DNA of 21,682 nucleotides, taken from positions 1 to 21,682 of IMG/VR virus record IMGVR_UViG_3300042473_000161; one strand, given 5' to 3'. How positions within the stretch are numbered: the first letter of the stretch is position 1; the number at the start of each line of letters is the position of its first letter. Under the pieces are notes generated by a model. It had not been told where the DNA came from. It saw only the letters and a list, made by a program, of their open reading frames with translations, and ran no database searches. Shown piece by piece: positions 8,599 to 14,573 of this stretch. This stretch comes from a virus. The translations under genes were made by a program, and so were the position numbers.

Positions 8599-9951
8599 TT
8601 ACCAAATGTGATACTTGCCGTAGTTATTATTAAATCTTACATCAAAGTATTGTTTCATTAATAGCATATCTCTAAAGTCTGGTGAACGTCCTATATTTTG
8701 TTTTATTTGTTCTTTAGGTAATATTCTTAACTTGCCGTCAACGTCAGTATTAAATGTTTTAAGTTGTTCTAATTCTTCGATTATTTCTTCTTTCGTCTTT
8801 TCAGAAATATCAGCTTCAATATAAATACTACTGTTTTGTATTTTTTCAGCTAACTTAAAACCGCATTGAGATTGTAAATTAAAGTAATTTGTTTTTACAC
8901 CGTTCACAGTATTATCAAACGCTTTTGAATTGTTTACAAATCCAAGTATTCCACAACTATCTACTACGCCACCGCCTACGCCATCTTCATCGGCTATACA
9001 TTGGTCTTTAGGTATTTGATGTTTTACCCGTAATGCTTCAATACATGATTGTATTTGCGTTGTTTTACTTACTTCAAATATTTGTAACTCTATTAACACG
9101 TCCCCATCCCAAACACCTATAACAGCTTTATCACTACCAAAACGTGCGATATCAGCAACTAAATACTTTTTGTTAGGCTTTTGTACATGATTGTTTTGAA
9201 ACAGTCCTAAAATCTTTTCATAATCACATAATGCATCTGGGTCGTCATCGTATTCCCAGTTACCTTTTAATAATCTTTCTTTTGCGTTTTTAGATAGCAC
9301 CCTATTTAAGTTTTCCAAGTATCCAGCATCAAGCATTTTATTATCTTCAGGTAAAGCTTGAATAAATGCTTTATAAGATTCTAATTCGTTTGTCTTAAAC
9401 TTTTTGTAATATTCTTTGTATAGGTAGTTTTTACTTGGGTTACACGTCTGTAATATTTTACCAACTAATTTATATTTATCGTTTTTCCATCTACCTATTG
9501 AAGCGTGTAAATTTTGTTTGGCTTCATATTCAAACTCCCCAGCTTCTTCAATCATTCCCCTTGTCATTTGCATTGAACCAAAACGCATATACAACGGATC
9601 GCTTGGTAAATACTTTGCTTCTAATAAAAAGACTTTAGAACCGTTATAAAGCGTATAATAATTATCCGTTCCGTTAAAGTTGTAATATTGACTACCTAAA
9701 CCCCACGACTGAAATACTTCATGTATTGTAGGTATAGTAAACTTACGAATATCATTGAGTTTTTTACGTGCTATAAAATAATGCGTTTCAGGATACAAAA
9801 AAGCATCCCCAAAAATTAGATTAATACCGCCAAAAGATTTACCACTACCTTTAGAACCACCGTAAACAATATCTGTTATAGTTGGATTTACCCAACATTT
9901 AGCCATTTCTTTTTGCTTCGTGTTTCCGTTTGTGTTAAATGTTAACTTCAT
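8599..9951 (-). CDS. terL: Terminase large subunit
   Basis: This is the packaging motor, which uses ATP to drive DNA into the prohead and cuts concatemers. ATPase part: Walker A GGSKGSGKS at residues 31-39, Walker B with catalytic Glu in MIEEAGEF at 133-140, and a coupling-type motif in ILQTCNPS at 166-173. Nuclease part (RNase H-like): LVADIARFGSD with Asp 267, CIADEDGVGGG with Asp 321/323, and SPDFRD at 423-428. All three acidic clusters expected for the metal site are present. At 450 aa it is full length for the family. The ATG at 9951 overlaps the small subunit stop (ATGA). One AACACGAA copy lies near the 5' end. Confidence 0.95.
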   Translation of the reverse strand: MKLTFNTNGNTKQKEMAKCWVNPTITDIVYGGSKGSGKSFGGINLIFGDAFLYPETHYFIARKKLNDIRKFTIPTIHEVFQSWGLGSQYYNFNGTDNYYTLYNGSKVFLLEAKYLPSDPLYMRFGSMQMTRGMIEEAGEFEYEAKQNLHASIGRWKNDKYKLVGKILQTCNPSKNYLYKEYYKKFKTNELESYKAFIQALPEDNKMLDAGYLENLNRVLSKNAKERLLKGNWEYDDDPDALCDYEKILGLFQNNHVQKPNKKYLVADIARFGSDKAVIGVWDGDVLIELQIFEVSKTTQIQSCIEALRVKHQIPKDQCIADEDGVGGGVVDSCGILGFVNNSKAFDNTVNGVKTNYFNLQSQCGFKLAEKIQNSSIYIEADISEKTKEEIIEELEQLKTFNTDVDGKLRILPKEQIKQNIGRSPDFRDMLLMKQYFDVRFNNNYGKYHIW

Positions 9952-10367
9952 TTAATATCCATTCCAGTAATACCTTCTATTGATATCTTACTTTCGCTTT
10001 CAGTTTGCTCTTTTAAGTTGTTTAAACGTTGTGTAATGCTCGGGTTGTATTGTCCTACCATACCGCCCTCGATTTGATCTCTACGGATTTCTTTTCGTAT
10101 ATGCGAACAGATGGGGATATATTCCTCGTAGCGTTTGTCTACGTTCTTAAAATACTGTTCAACTTCGCCTACTTCGTGCCAACAAAATATCTCAAAGCCT
10201 TCCATTGTTAAAGGTCTTTCAAGTGGCTCTGCTCTTTCTTCAAATTCTTTACCACCGAATACGCTTTTTATTCGAGGGTTCGCTTTTACATCTTCTTTGT
10301 ATCTTAGGAATAGTTCGTAAAGTTGTTCCGGGCTATCTAAGTTTCTTGGTCTTCCTACTTTTGCCAT
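9948..10367 (-). CDS. terS: Terminase small subunit
   Basis: The small subunit recognises phage DNA and delivers it to the large subunit. The 139-aa protein starts with a basic MAKVGRPRNLDSPEQLYELF and has a helical N-terminal DNA-binding region that includes RPLTMEGFEIFCWH (about 51-64). Its C-terminal GGMVGQYNPSITQRLNNLKE (about 101-120) matches the 'G..G.yNp.itqrL..L' ending typical of small terminases in Bacteroidota phages. It lies directly before terL with a 4-nt overlap. It starts 14 bp after the Cys-rich gene, and that gap carries a copy of the AACACGAA motif at 10373-10380. Confidence 0.85.
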   Translation of the reverse strand: MAKVGRPRNLDSPEQLYELFLRYKEDVKANPRIKSVFGGKEFEERAEPLERPLTMEGFEIFCWHEVGEVEQYFKNVDKRYEEYIPICSHIRKEIRRDQIEGGMVGQYNPSITQRLNNLKEQTESESKISIEGITGMDIK

Positions 10368-10381
10368 TTTACTTCGTGTTT

Positions 10382-10777
10382 TTATTGTTCGTCTTTATAA
10401 CTATTGTATAAAATTTCAAGTTTATTCATTACATCCCTTAGACAAGAACCGCATGAAGTAGGTTGCATATTTACTTTAAATACTCTATTGTAAATCTTTA
10501 GTAGTTCCTTTTGTTCGGTAGGCTTCATGCTGTAACGCTTTTCAGTAAACCATTCAGATAAATATTCGTGTTCGTCTTTTAGTAAACATTCAGGCTTACG
10601 GTAAGGAAACAAAGAATTTAACTTTGCTTTTCTTTCGTCACAACCGCAGTCTTCACCTAATACCCATTTCGCTAATTTAGCTACTCCAGTAACTTCTAAA
10701 ACTTTTTCTACCGTGTCCCCTAATCCTTCGCTTTGTGCTGCTAATATTTCAGCTTTTGTACGTCTTTTTCGTGCCAT
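10382..10777 (-). CDS. Cys-rich conserved phage protein (131 aa)
   Basis: A 131-aa protein of unknown function. The N-terminus is basic (MARKRRTKAEILAAQ), followed by a helical region (EKVLEVTGVAKLAKWVLGED). It then has a Cys cluster CGCDERKAKLN at about 44-54, a single Cys near 64, and a second cluster SCGSCLRDV near 107-115. The CxC and CxxC pairs could bind zinc or take part in redox chemistry. From memory this type of protein often sits just ahead of terminase in Flavobacteriia phages. It has its own ATG 3 bp after the sigma-like gene and is clearly co-transcribed with it and terS. Confidence 0.55.
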   Translation of the reverse strand: MARKRRTKAEILAAQSEGLGDTVEKVLEVTGVAKLAKWVLGEDCGCDERKAKLNSLFPYRKPECLLKDEHEYLSEWFTEKRYSMKPTEQKELLKIYNRVFKVNMQPTSCGSCLRDVMNKLEILYNSYKDEQ

Positions 10778-10780
10778 AAT

Positions 10781-11320
10781 TTATTTTATTAATTCGTAAT
10801 CTTGGTTTTTAAAATCTTCGTAATCTTCACTTACATTTTCTTTCAATCGTTCCTTGCAAGTCTTAATTGTTTTCCATACGCTTTTAAAACTTATTCCTGT
10901 TACACCTTCTATTTGTCGTGTACTCATTCCTGAAGTTCGGTAAAGGTCAAATAATAATTGATCGTACCAATGCCATTGTTTAACCTCTTGGTTTATTTTT
11001 ATTTCTAAACGTTTTTTCGCTTCAAGTATTTCAGGCAAGTATTCGTCTTTTATTTGGTAAGCTTCTGTTATGCTTACTTTTGTTATTCGTGTTTTGCTTT
11101 TCTTGTAATCAAACGCCATGTTTCGTAATACAGTCCAAATAAAGTTTTTATTCAGTTTGTTGTTTAAATAGAACCGTTCTACGTTATTTATTACAGCCAT
11201 CTTTAAATACATTTCTTGTACTATATCTTGTGCGTAAAATTCCTCTCCAAAAGTGCCTACAACCTTAATCCAATCGTTGTGGTGTTTGCTTAGTTCTATT
11301 AAAAACTTTTCATTTACCAA
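10781..11320 (-). CDS. Sigma-70-like (ECF type) transcription factor
   Basis: The 179-aa product has the two-domain shape of an ECF sigma factor. Near residues 30-41 is AQDIVQEMYLKM, like the region 2.2 pattern 'D.vQe.fl.l'. Near residues 121-160 is YDQLLFDLYRTSGMSTRQIEGVTGISFKSVWKTI..., a region 4-type helix-turn-helix, followed by a basic helix. An acidic tail closes the protein. The start is uncertain: there is no in-frame ATG near the 5' end, so TTG at 11320 is proposed; the frame is open further upstream. It stands first in the block that leads to terminase and tail genes, which suggests it is the activator of late transcription. That role is inferred from position. Confidence 0.65.
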   Translation of the reverse strand: MVNEKFLIELSKHHNDWIKVVGTFGEEFYAQDIVQEMYLKMAVINNVERFYLNNKLNKNFIWTVLRNMAFDYKKSKTRITKVSITEAYQIKDEYLPEILEAKKRLEIKINQEVKQWHWYDQLLFDLYRTSGMSTRQIEGVTGISFKSVWKTIKTCKERLKENVSEDYEDFKNQDYELIK

Positions 11321-11457
11321 AGTGAAGTGAATAATTGTATTACTGATAAGCTGGATAAAAATATTAAAACACGGTGTATTGATTCTAATATTAATTCGTC
11401 TTTATATACCCACGTTTGAAACTTCTCACTTGTTACCCAAAAGGCAAAAACAAGAAA

Positions 11458-11482
11458 AACCCTATCTAAAATAAATAGGGTT
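11458..11482 (-). terminator. Rho-independent terminator ahead of sigma-like gene
   Basis: On the minus strand an 8-bp perfect stem AACCCTAT/ATAGGGTT with a 9-nt loop is followed by TTTCTTGTTTTT. It lies 55 bp after the stop of the 121-aa gene and 138 bp before the sigma-like gene. It can end the 121-aa transcript, and it also lies in the leader of the late block, where it could act as an attenuator. There is no T tract on the other strand. Confidence 0.75.
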
Positions 11483-11518
11483 ATCAAAAAAGGTAAAAGT
11501 AAGGCGTGTCTCACCCTA

Positions 11519-11526
11519 CAAAGTTA
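11519..11526 (-). promoter_or_regulatory. Possible -7 promoter element before sigma-like gene
   Basis: The minus strand reads TAACTTTG, a match to the Bacteroidota -7 box TAnnTTTG. A TTG lies 22 nt upstream (11549-11551), a longer spacing than in the other promoters here, and the conserved spacer is missing. A transcript from it would start near 11512 and meet the terminator at 11458-11482 within about 30-55 nt. If used, it would make the sigma-like gene depend on read-through. Confidence 0.35.
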
Positions 11527-11536
11527 TACTATTTTT

Positions 11537-11902
11537 TTAAATATTCGACAAACGTCTTTCTTCAAATATCATTTCTTGGTTAAAATCAAATTCCTCTTGC
11601 ATTAATTCGTACTCATCAAACTCAAAAGAATACGGATCATTATCCAAAATGCTTTCAATGTATTCACAAATTAATTTCGTGTTTCTTTTGTTTAGGTGCT
11701 TAGAACTTATTAACGCTCCATCTTCAGCGTAGAAGTCGTATTTACTTAGTTTAACTTGTACGCTTTCTAATTCACCGTCTTTTAATATCCATTCAGGTGT
11801 AAATTGAAACTGCATTTCTTTTCCTTTACCGCAGTCAATATCAAAATACCCTACTCCGTTATTAACTTCAATGTTTTTTACTGTTGTGTTTCGTGTTTTC
11901 AT
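11537..11902 (-). CDS. Hypothetical phage protein (121 aa)
   Basis: Not recognised. The protein has a beta-rich N-terminal half (NNGVGYFDIDCGKGKEMQFQ), a middle with two short charged helices, and a strongly acidic C-terminus (FEFDEYELMQEEFDFNQEMIF). Such an acidic tail would suit a DNA mimic or a protein-binding inhibitor, but nothing specific shows this. It is a single-gene unit: promoter 11926-11955 upstream, terminator 11458-11482 downstream. Sitting alone between the early recombination operon and the sigma-like gene, it is well placed for a control function at the early/late switch; that is inference. The gene carries two AACACGAA copies, one right after the ATG. Confidence 0.6.
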   Translation of the reverse strand: MKTRNTTVKNIEVNNGVGYFDIDCGKGKEMQFQFTPEWILKDGELESVQVKLSKYDFYAEDGALISSKHLNKRNTKLICEYIESILDNDPYSFEFDEYELMQEEFDFNQEMIFEERRLSNI

Positions 11903-11925
11903 AGCTTAAATATTAATTATTTCGA

Positions 11926-11955
11926 CAAATATAATATTAAATATTAATATAAATA
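11926..11955 (-). promoter_or_regulatory. Early-type promoter for the 121-aa gene (P4)
   Basis: The -7 box TATATTTG (11926-11933) is preceded by a 19-nt spacer that begins TTATATTAATA, the same spacer motif seen in the promoters at 13855, 15381 and 19521. The -33 position reads TAT rather than TTG, so the upstream box is weak. Expected start is near 11919, about 17 nt before the ATG at 11902. Confidence 0.65.
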
Positions 11956-11962
11956 CTATCTG

Positions 11963-11996
11963 AATAAAAAAAATGCGGAATTTTTTACGTTCCGCA
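11963..11996 (-). terminator. Rho-independent terminator of recombination operon
   Basis: On the minus strand, stem TGCGGAA/TTCCGCA (11974-11996, extendable by a G-U pair) with a 9-nt loop is followed by a run of eight or more T. It lies about 65 nt after the stop of the Cro/C1-type gene and just upstream of promoter P4, so it cleanly separates the two transcription units. Confidence 0.85.
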
Positions 11997-12010
11997 CCTT
12001 TGTAAACAAA

Positions 12011-12060
12011 CTATTCTAAGCGCGCGCGACCGTGGTTACCACAATCCAGAAGCGGAATAG
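12011..12060 (-). other. GC-rich 50-bp element bounded by inverted repeats
   Basis: Directly after the regulator's stop codon is a 50-bp block bounded by CTATTC and GAATAG (12011-12016 and 12055-12060). Inside are an alternating GCGCGCGCG run (12020-12028) and an 11-bp near-palindrome GTGGTTACCAC (12032-12042). It is much richer in G and C than its surroundings. It is not a tRNA by its arms. It could be a structured 3' untranslated region, an operator or another protein-binding site; the sequence does not decide this. Confidence 0.45.
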
Positions 12061-12267
12061 TTACTTGTTAGCATCTAAAAACTTTCCTATTCGTTCTATT
12101 GTAGCTGTGTTTATTGTTTTACCCTTCAGGAACGTGTGTATATTACTTTGGTGTAATTTAGCTTCCAAACAAAACTTATTTAGTGTTATTCCTTTGCTTT
12201 GAATATACCGCCAAATTAACGTCCGTGTTACATTATTTATATTAGCTACTATCTTTTCTTCTTTCAT
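12061..12267 (-). CDS. Cro/C1-type helix-turn-helix regulator (68 aa)
   Basis: A short DNA-binding protein of the XRE/Cro type. Residues 15-60 hold the five-helix pattern: LIWRYIQSKGITLNKFCLEA, then KLHQSNIHTFLKGKTIN as the recognition part, then TATIERIGKFLDANK. At 68 aa it is nearly all HTH domain, as expected for Cro-like proteins, and has no C-terminal protease or dimer domain. It is the last gene of the recombination operon, 3 bp after the preceding gene, and a terminator follows. Likely targets are the related early promoters with the shared TTATATTAA spacer or the palindrome at 12032-12042; both are guesses. No divergent repressor gene is present in the window. Confidence 0.75.
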   Translation of the reverse strand: MKEEKIVANINNVTRTLIWRYIQSKGITLNKFCLEAKLHQSNIHTFLKGKTINTATIERIGKFLDANK

Positions 12268-12270
12268 AGC

Positions 12271-12504
12271 TTAAAAGTTGTTTAAAAAGTCTGAAATATC
12301 GTTGCTTTGTGGCTTCGTGTTTTGCTCGTCTACGGGTTTAACAGATAAACTCAAATATCCTTTGCCCTGACCTGTTTGTTTTTTCCATGCGCTGATATAA
12401 AATTCACGTCCTAAAATTGTTACTTTACCGTTTAAATCCGGGTGCGTTTCTTTCGTCTTTTTGTCGTTTGTAAATAACGCTCCGCTGTTGTCTCTCTTTT
12501 CCAT
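12271..12504 (-). CDS. Small protein of recombination operon, possible ssDNA-binding role (77 aa)
   Basis: The 77-aa protein belongs to a type often seen in phages, with the pattern DNSGALFTNDKKTKETHPDL near the N-terminus, then a beta-rich core ending GKGYLSLSVKPVDE. The last residues, NDISDFLNNF, are mildly acidic and end in Phe, which loosely recalls the protein-docking tip of single-strand binding proteins. The core could be a small OB-like barrel. It sits between the coiled-coil gene after the exonuclease and the regulator, so a role in DNA recombination or replication is reasonable. Function is not established; the fold idea is inference. Confidence 0.5.
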   Translation of the reverse strand: MEKRDNSGALFTNDKKTKETHPDLNGKVTILGREFYISAWKKQTGQGKGYLSLSVKPVDEQNTKPQSNDISDFLNNF

Positions 12505-12505
12505 T

Positions 12506-12661
12506 TTATTTTACTTTTAATTTTAACATTTTAATTACTAAAGAATCAGCATTTACAGTGCCGCCTTCATCTGTTACGCTTGTTAGTACTTTTACTAATT
12601 GCTTTAATTCTTTAAGTTCTTTTTTTAATTCTTGTATCTCTTGGTTAACTTCTGGATTCAT
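12506..12661 (-). CDS. Small coiled-coil protein (51 aa)
   Basis: This frame encodes 51 aa with a clear Leu/Ile heptad run in residues 5-25 (VNQEIQELKKELKELKQLV), a turn DEGGTVNADS, and a basic end (VIKMLKLKVK). The ATG overlaps the TGA of the exonuclease gene as ATGA (12658-12661), and the next gene starts 2 bp after its stop. The coupling and coding pattern support a real gene despite its size. It may form a small homodimer or bind the exonuclease made just before it; that is inference. Confidence 0.65.
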   Translation of the reverse strand: MNPEVNQEIQELKKELKELKQLVKVLTSVTDEGGTVNADSLVIKMLKLKVK

Positions 12662-13332
12662 ATTACTTGAATTAAGTTATTATAATATTCTCTACATTCT
12701 TCAATTCGTGTTTTAATAGCTTCTATTACTTTCTCATCTCGCTTAATTACGTGCGTTTTAACACGCTTTTCTTTAGGTATATGCATAAAAGTATGTTTGG
12801 CTTCTACAAAATCAATTATATCGTCATTTTCATCAATCTCGTTTCTTCGCCAGTGTTCCCTTCTTATTTCATCACGTACTATTTGCAAAGGTGTATCGAT
12901 TAAACAGTAACATAATAAAGCCTCTTGTTTATCTGTTAGCCACATATAACCCTGTAATTGATAGTAGTAATCTTTGTTTTTTACTTCTTCTTCTACTACC
13001 TTTTCAAAGAATGTAAACGCATCCCAACTACTTTTAACGTCAATTAAAATGTCCGTGTTTACATCAGGTATTCCAGTTAAATATTCGTTTTCTAAACGTT
13101 CTTCGTTTTTATAAATAAATCCAACGTCTAAAACATCGTTAACAAGCGCTATTGCTTCAGCTTCTACCTCGTTTCCTTTGTCCGTATATCTACTCCAAAA
13201 CTCTTTGTGAATATTGTATTTTTCTTCAACCGCTAATTCAAGTAAATACGTTTTAGTAGTTTGAGAAAGACGCTCCCCCTTGGTGCGGGGGTTTGTCATT
13301 ATTTTTCCTATTTGTGAACATCGTATTTTCAT
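12658..13332 (-). CDS. YqaJ-like phage exonuclease
   Basis: The protein looks like a PD-(D/E)xK nuclease of the YqaJ / lambda exonuclease class, which degrades one strand of double-stranded ends so that an annealing protein can act. Seen: an acidic residue cluster in DKGNEVEAEA (51-60), GIPDV with Asp 90, then ILIDVKSS with Asp 98 and Lys 100 forming the catalytic core, and YYYQLQGYMWL (about 122-132), the Gln-containing helix typical of the family. At 224 aa it is of normal size. It follows the ERF gene with an ATGA overlap, the classic exonuclease/annealase pairing. Confidence 0.85.
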   Translation of the reverse strand: MKIRCSQIGKIMTNPRTKGERLSQTTKTYLLELAVEEKYNIHKEFWSRYTDKGNEVEAEAIALVNDVLDVGFIYKNEERLENEYLTGIPDVNTDILIDVKSSWDAFTFFEKVVEEEVKNKDYYYQLQGYMWLTDKQEALLCYCLIDTPLQIVRDEIRREHWRRNEIDENDDIIDFVEAKHTFMHIPKEKRVKTHVIKRDEKVIEAIKTRIEECREYYNNLIQVI

Positions 13333-13832
13333 AGCGCTTTCAATTGCTCAGGTGTTAAATCAAATTTAGCTCGTAGTTCTTCAGCGGTAAATTTACCCTC
13401 TTGTATTGCTTTTAGTGCTTCTAAAAAACGCTTACTATCCAACGGTTCAAGTTTTCTATTATCTTTTGAGTCTGGATCACTTTCTGTTTCATCAATTAAA
13501 AATAAACCGTTTAAAGCATATTTACGTGCGTAACTCGAAGCCGTACCAGTTGTTTGTTCGCTTGACATACCTTTGTGTTCGCTTAATTCAGCGTAGGCGT
13601 TTACTTTAATTTCTCCATCCGTGTTAATCAAAGTTGCAGTTGCTTTTAAAAATAACCTATTACCAACCTCTACTACTTCGTCAGTTAGTATTAATACACT
13701 TTCGTATTTGTATAAAATAGGTTTTGCAGATTCTAATATTTGTTCCGCACTACGATATTTGAAGCCGCCAAATTTGTTAAAGCTTCCTTTAGGGCATTTT
13801 AATTCCGCCTGAATTTTAGTTAACTGTTTCAT
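13329..13832 (-). CDS. erf: ERF-family single-strand annealing protein
   Basis: ERF proteins anneal complementary single strands during phage recombination and genome circularisation. The sequence has FNKFGGFKYRSAEQILESAK at residues 18-37 and the signature GMSSEQTTGTASSYARKYAL at 88-107, followed by GLFLIDE. The C-terminal third is charged and helical (EELRAKFDLTPEQLKAL), probably for partner binding. Length (167 aa) is in the usual range. It is first in an operon with the exonuclease, with a promoter 23 bp upstream (13855-13884). Confidence 0.9.
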   Translation of the reverse strand: MKQLTKIQAELKCPKGSFNKFGGFKYRSAEQILESAKPILYKYESVLILTDEVVEVGNRLFLKATATLINTDGEIKVNAYAELSEHKGMSSEQTTGTASSYARKYALNGLFLIDETESDPDSKDNRKLEPLDSKRFLEALKAIQEGKFTAEELRAKFDLTPEQLKAL

Positions 13833-13854
13833 GTTATTTTGTGTTTTGTGTTTA

Positions 13855-13884
13855 CAAATTTAATAATAAATTTTAATATAACTA
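13855..13884 (-). promoter_or_regulatory. Early-type promoter for recombination operon (P3)
   Basis: The -7 box TAAATTTG (13855-13862) has a 19-nt spacer beginning TTATATTAAAA, nearly as in the other early promoters. The -33 box reads TAG where the two best promoters have TTG. Expected start is near 13848, giving a leader of about 16 nt before the erf ATG at 13832. Confidence 0.75.
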
Positions 13885-13916
13885 TAATTAAAAAAAATAT
13901 TTATAGAAATAATTTA

Positions 13917-13967
13917 TTATAACAGTTGCTAAAAGCTATTAAAACAGCGTTTAGCTTTGTGTTATGC
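13917..13967 (-). repeat. attC-like recombination site, short form (attC2)
   Basis: A 51-bp imperfect inverted repeat. Read on the minus strand it starts with R'' GCATAAC, has inner arms GCTAAA...TTTAGC with an extra paired GC and one mismatch, and ends with R' GTTATAA. The lengths and arrangement of outer boxes, 4-5-nt spacers and inner boxes match a minimal integron attC. The stop codon (TAA) of the small gene at 13962-14159 is inside R''. The last six bases, TTATAA, probably belong to the ancestral phage site (see the site at 14445). Confidence 0.7.
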
Positions 13968-14159
13968 CTCATTTAAGACAAGACAATCCACCCATTCTGA
14001 TTTCATAAAATGAGTTCTACCTCCCCAACATTTACCATTTATATCAACACAAGTATCATTATGACTGAATCCTGTGCAAATACCAATTTCTTTATTTGGA
14101 TTTTCCTTACTTACTAAAATATCTCCTACATTATAGTCAATATCATGGAAACGAGGCAT
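13962..14159 (-). CDS. Cassette gene B, unknown function (65 aa)
   Basis: The frame from ATG 14159 encodes 65 aa (MPRFHDIDYNVGDILVSKEN... to ...WVDCLVLNEA). It is probably a small beta-barrel: NVGDILVSKENPNKEIGICTG reads like an SH3-type start, and three Cys and two Trp follow. The ATG sits inside the R' box GTTATGC of the upstream attC-like site, and the TAA sits inside R'' of the downstream site, exactly how integron cassette genes are framed. The reading frame is open further upstream (ATG 14213, TTG 14270), so an N-terminal extension through the attC-like stem cannot be excluded. No copy of the phage-wide AACACGAA motif occurs here, fitting foreign origin. Function unknown. Confidence 0.55.
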   Translation of the reverse strand: MPRFHDIDYNVGDILVSKENPNKEIGICTGFSHNDTCVDINGKCWGGRTHFMKSEWVDCLVLNEA

Positions 14160-14288
14160 AACAGCAGTCTTGCTCAATGCTGGGTCACTGTTGGTTTTGT
14201 TTGTTTCTTCCATTTTTTTAAATTTTTTACTGTTTGACAATTCAGTGCATTTTAAGCCCGCACTGCGCAAGGCTGCAAACCGTTATGC
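14156..14288 (-). repeat. attC-like recombination site, long form (attC1)
   Basis: A 133-bp imperfect inverted repeat. The outer boxes GCATAAC and GTTATGC are perfect complements. The arms continue with GCAG, CTTGC, a partly paired GCAGTGC/GCATTGA region and GGG, matched in order on the other side (CCC, GCAAG, CTGC), with unpaired bases only on one arm at several points. Such bulged bases mark integron attC sites, and the length is close to that of the long attC of Vibrio integrons. The start AACGGTTTGC after the box is also a form I recall from Bacteroidota genomes. The interior is AT-rich. Confidence 0.75.
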
Positions 14289-14456
14289 TCAATTCATTTT
14301 TCTTTTACGTTTCCAAGTTTTTATGGTGTCGATTATCCAAGCAAATACCGCTATTAAAATAATAACACCAAAAATGATTAGCCCAATTATATCTTTCATA
14401 TTCCAGACAACTATCTGACCTGAACAAGAAGAAAAAAGAACTAAGCATAACAGCAT
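14289..14456 (-). CDS. Cassette gene A, small lipoprotein/membrane protein (55 aa)
   Basis: From ATG 14456 the product starts MLLCLVLFSSCSGQ, a short signal peptide with a lipobox-like FSSC. A transmembrane segment follows (IIGLIIFGVIILIAVFAWII, about residues 25-44) and then a strongly basic end (KTWKRKRKMN). It is probably a membrane-anchored protein. The start overlaps the R' box of the upstream attC-like site and the TGA stop abuts R'' of the next one. An ATG at 14510 would add 18 residues but would lie in the attC stem, so I prefer 14456. Small membrane proteins are common cargo of cassette arrays; what it does for phage or host is unknown. Confidence 0.55.
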   Translation of the reverse strand: MLLCLVLFSSCSGQIVVWNMKDIIGLIIFGVIILIAVFAWIIDTIKTWKRKRKMN

Positions 14457-14573
14457 ATAAGCAAAAGCAAATATGCGTGTATAAAAATATGTGCTTATAT
14501 TATGTTTCATTGCTGTATAAAAGTTATGTTTTTAAGTTAAATTATGCCTTTGCCTATACGCCTATCGTTATAA
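14445..14573 (-). repeat. attC-like recombination site, hybrid (attC0)
   Basis: A 129-bp imperfect inverted repeat. On the minus strand it opens with TTATAAC, followed by AGGCGTATAGGCAAAGGC, and closes with GCTTTTGCTTATATGC and GTTATGC. The arms pair as GCGTATA/TATATGC (one wobble), GCAAA/TTTGC and GC/GC with single unpaired bases. The opening R'' (TTATAAC) does not match its own R' fully, but is the exact complement of the R' that ends the array at 13917-13923 (GTTATAA). This is what insertion of cassettes into a pre-existing site would leave. The stop codon of the 119-aa gene lies inside TTATAAC. Confidence 0.65.

Noticed and set aside
11314-11514. A 66-aa frame with GTG start and hydrophobic N-terminus on the minus strand, before the sigma-like gene
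   Set aside because: Its hydrophobic part is simply the T-rich terminator hairpin and tract translated (11458-11482). It has no coupling to a gene upstream and a likely terminator runs through it.
12011-12060. A tRNA or tRNA-derived attachment site
   Set aside because: The end stem is six bases and the inner pairing does not give D, anticodon and T arms; there is no CCA-proximal pattern and no integrase gene nearby.
14213-14270. N-terminal extension of cassette gene B (starts at 14213 or 14270)
   Set aside because: The extension is the attC-like stem read in frame. The ATG inside R' at 14159 matches the normal cassette layout. Not fully excluded.
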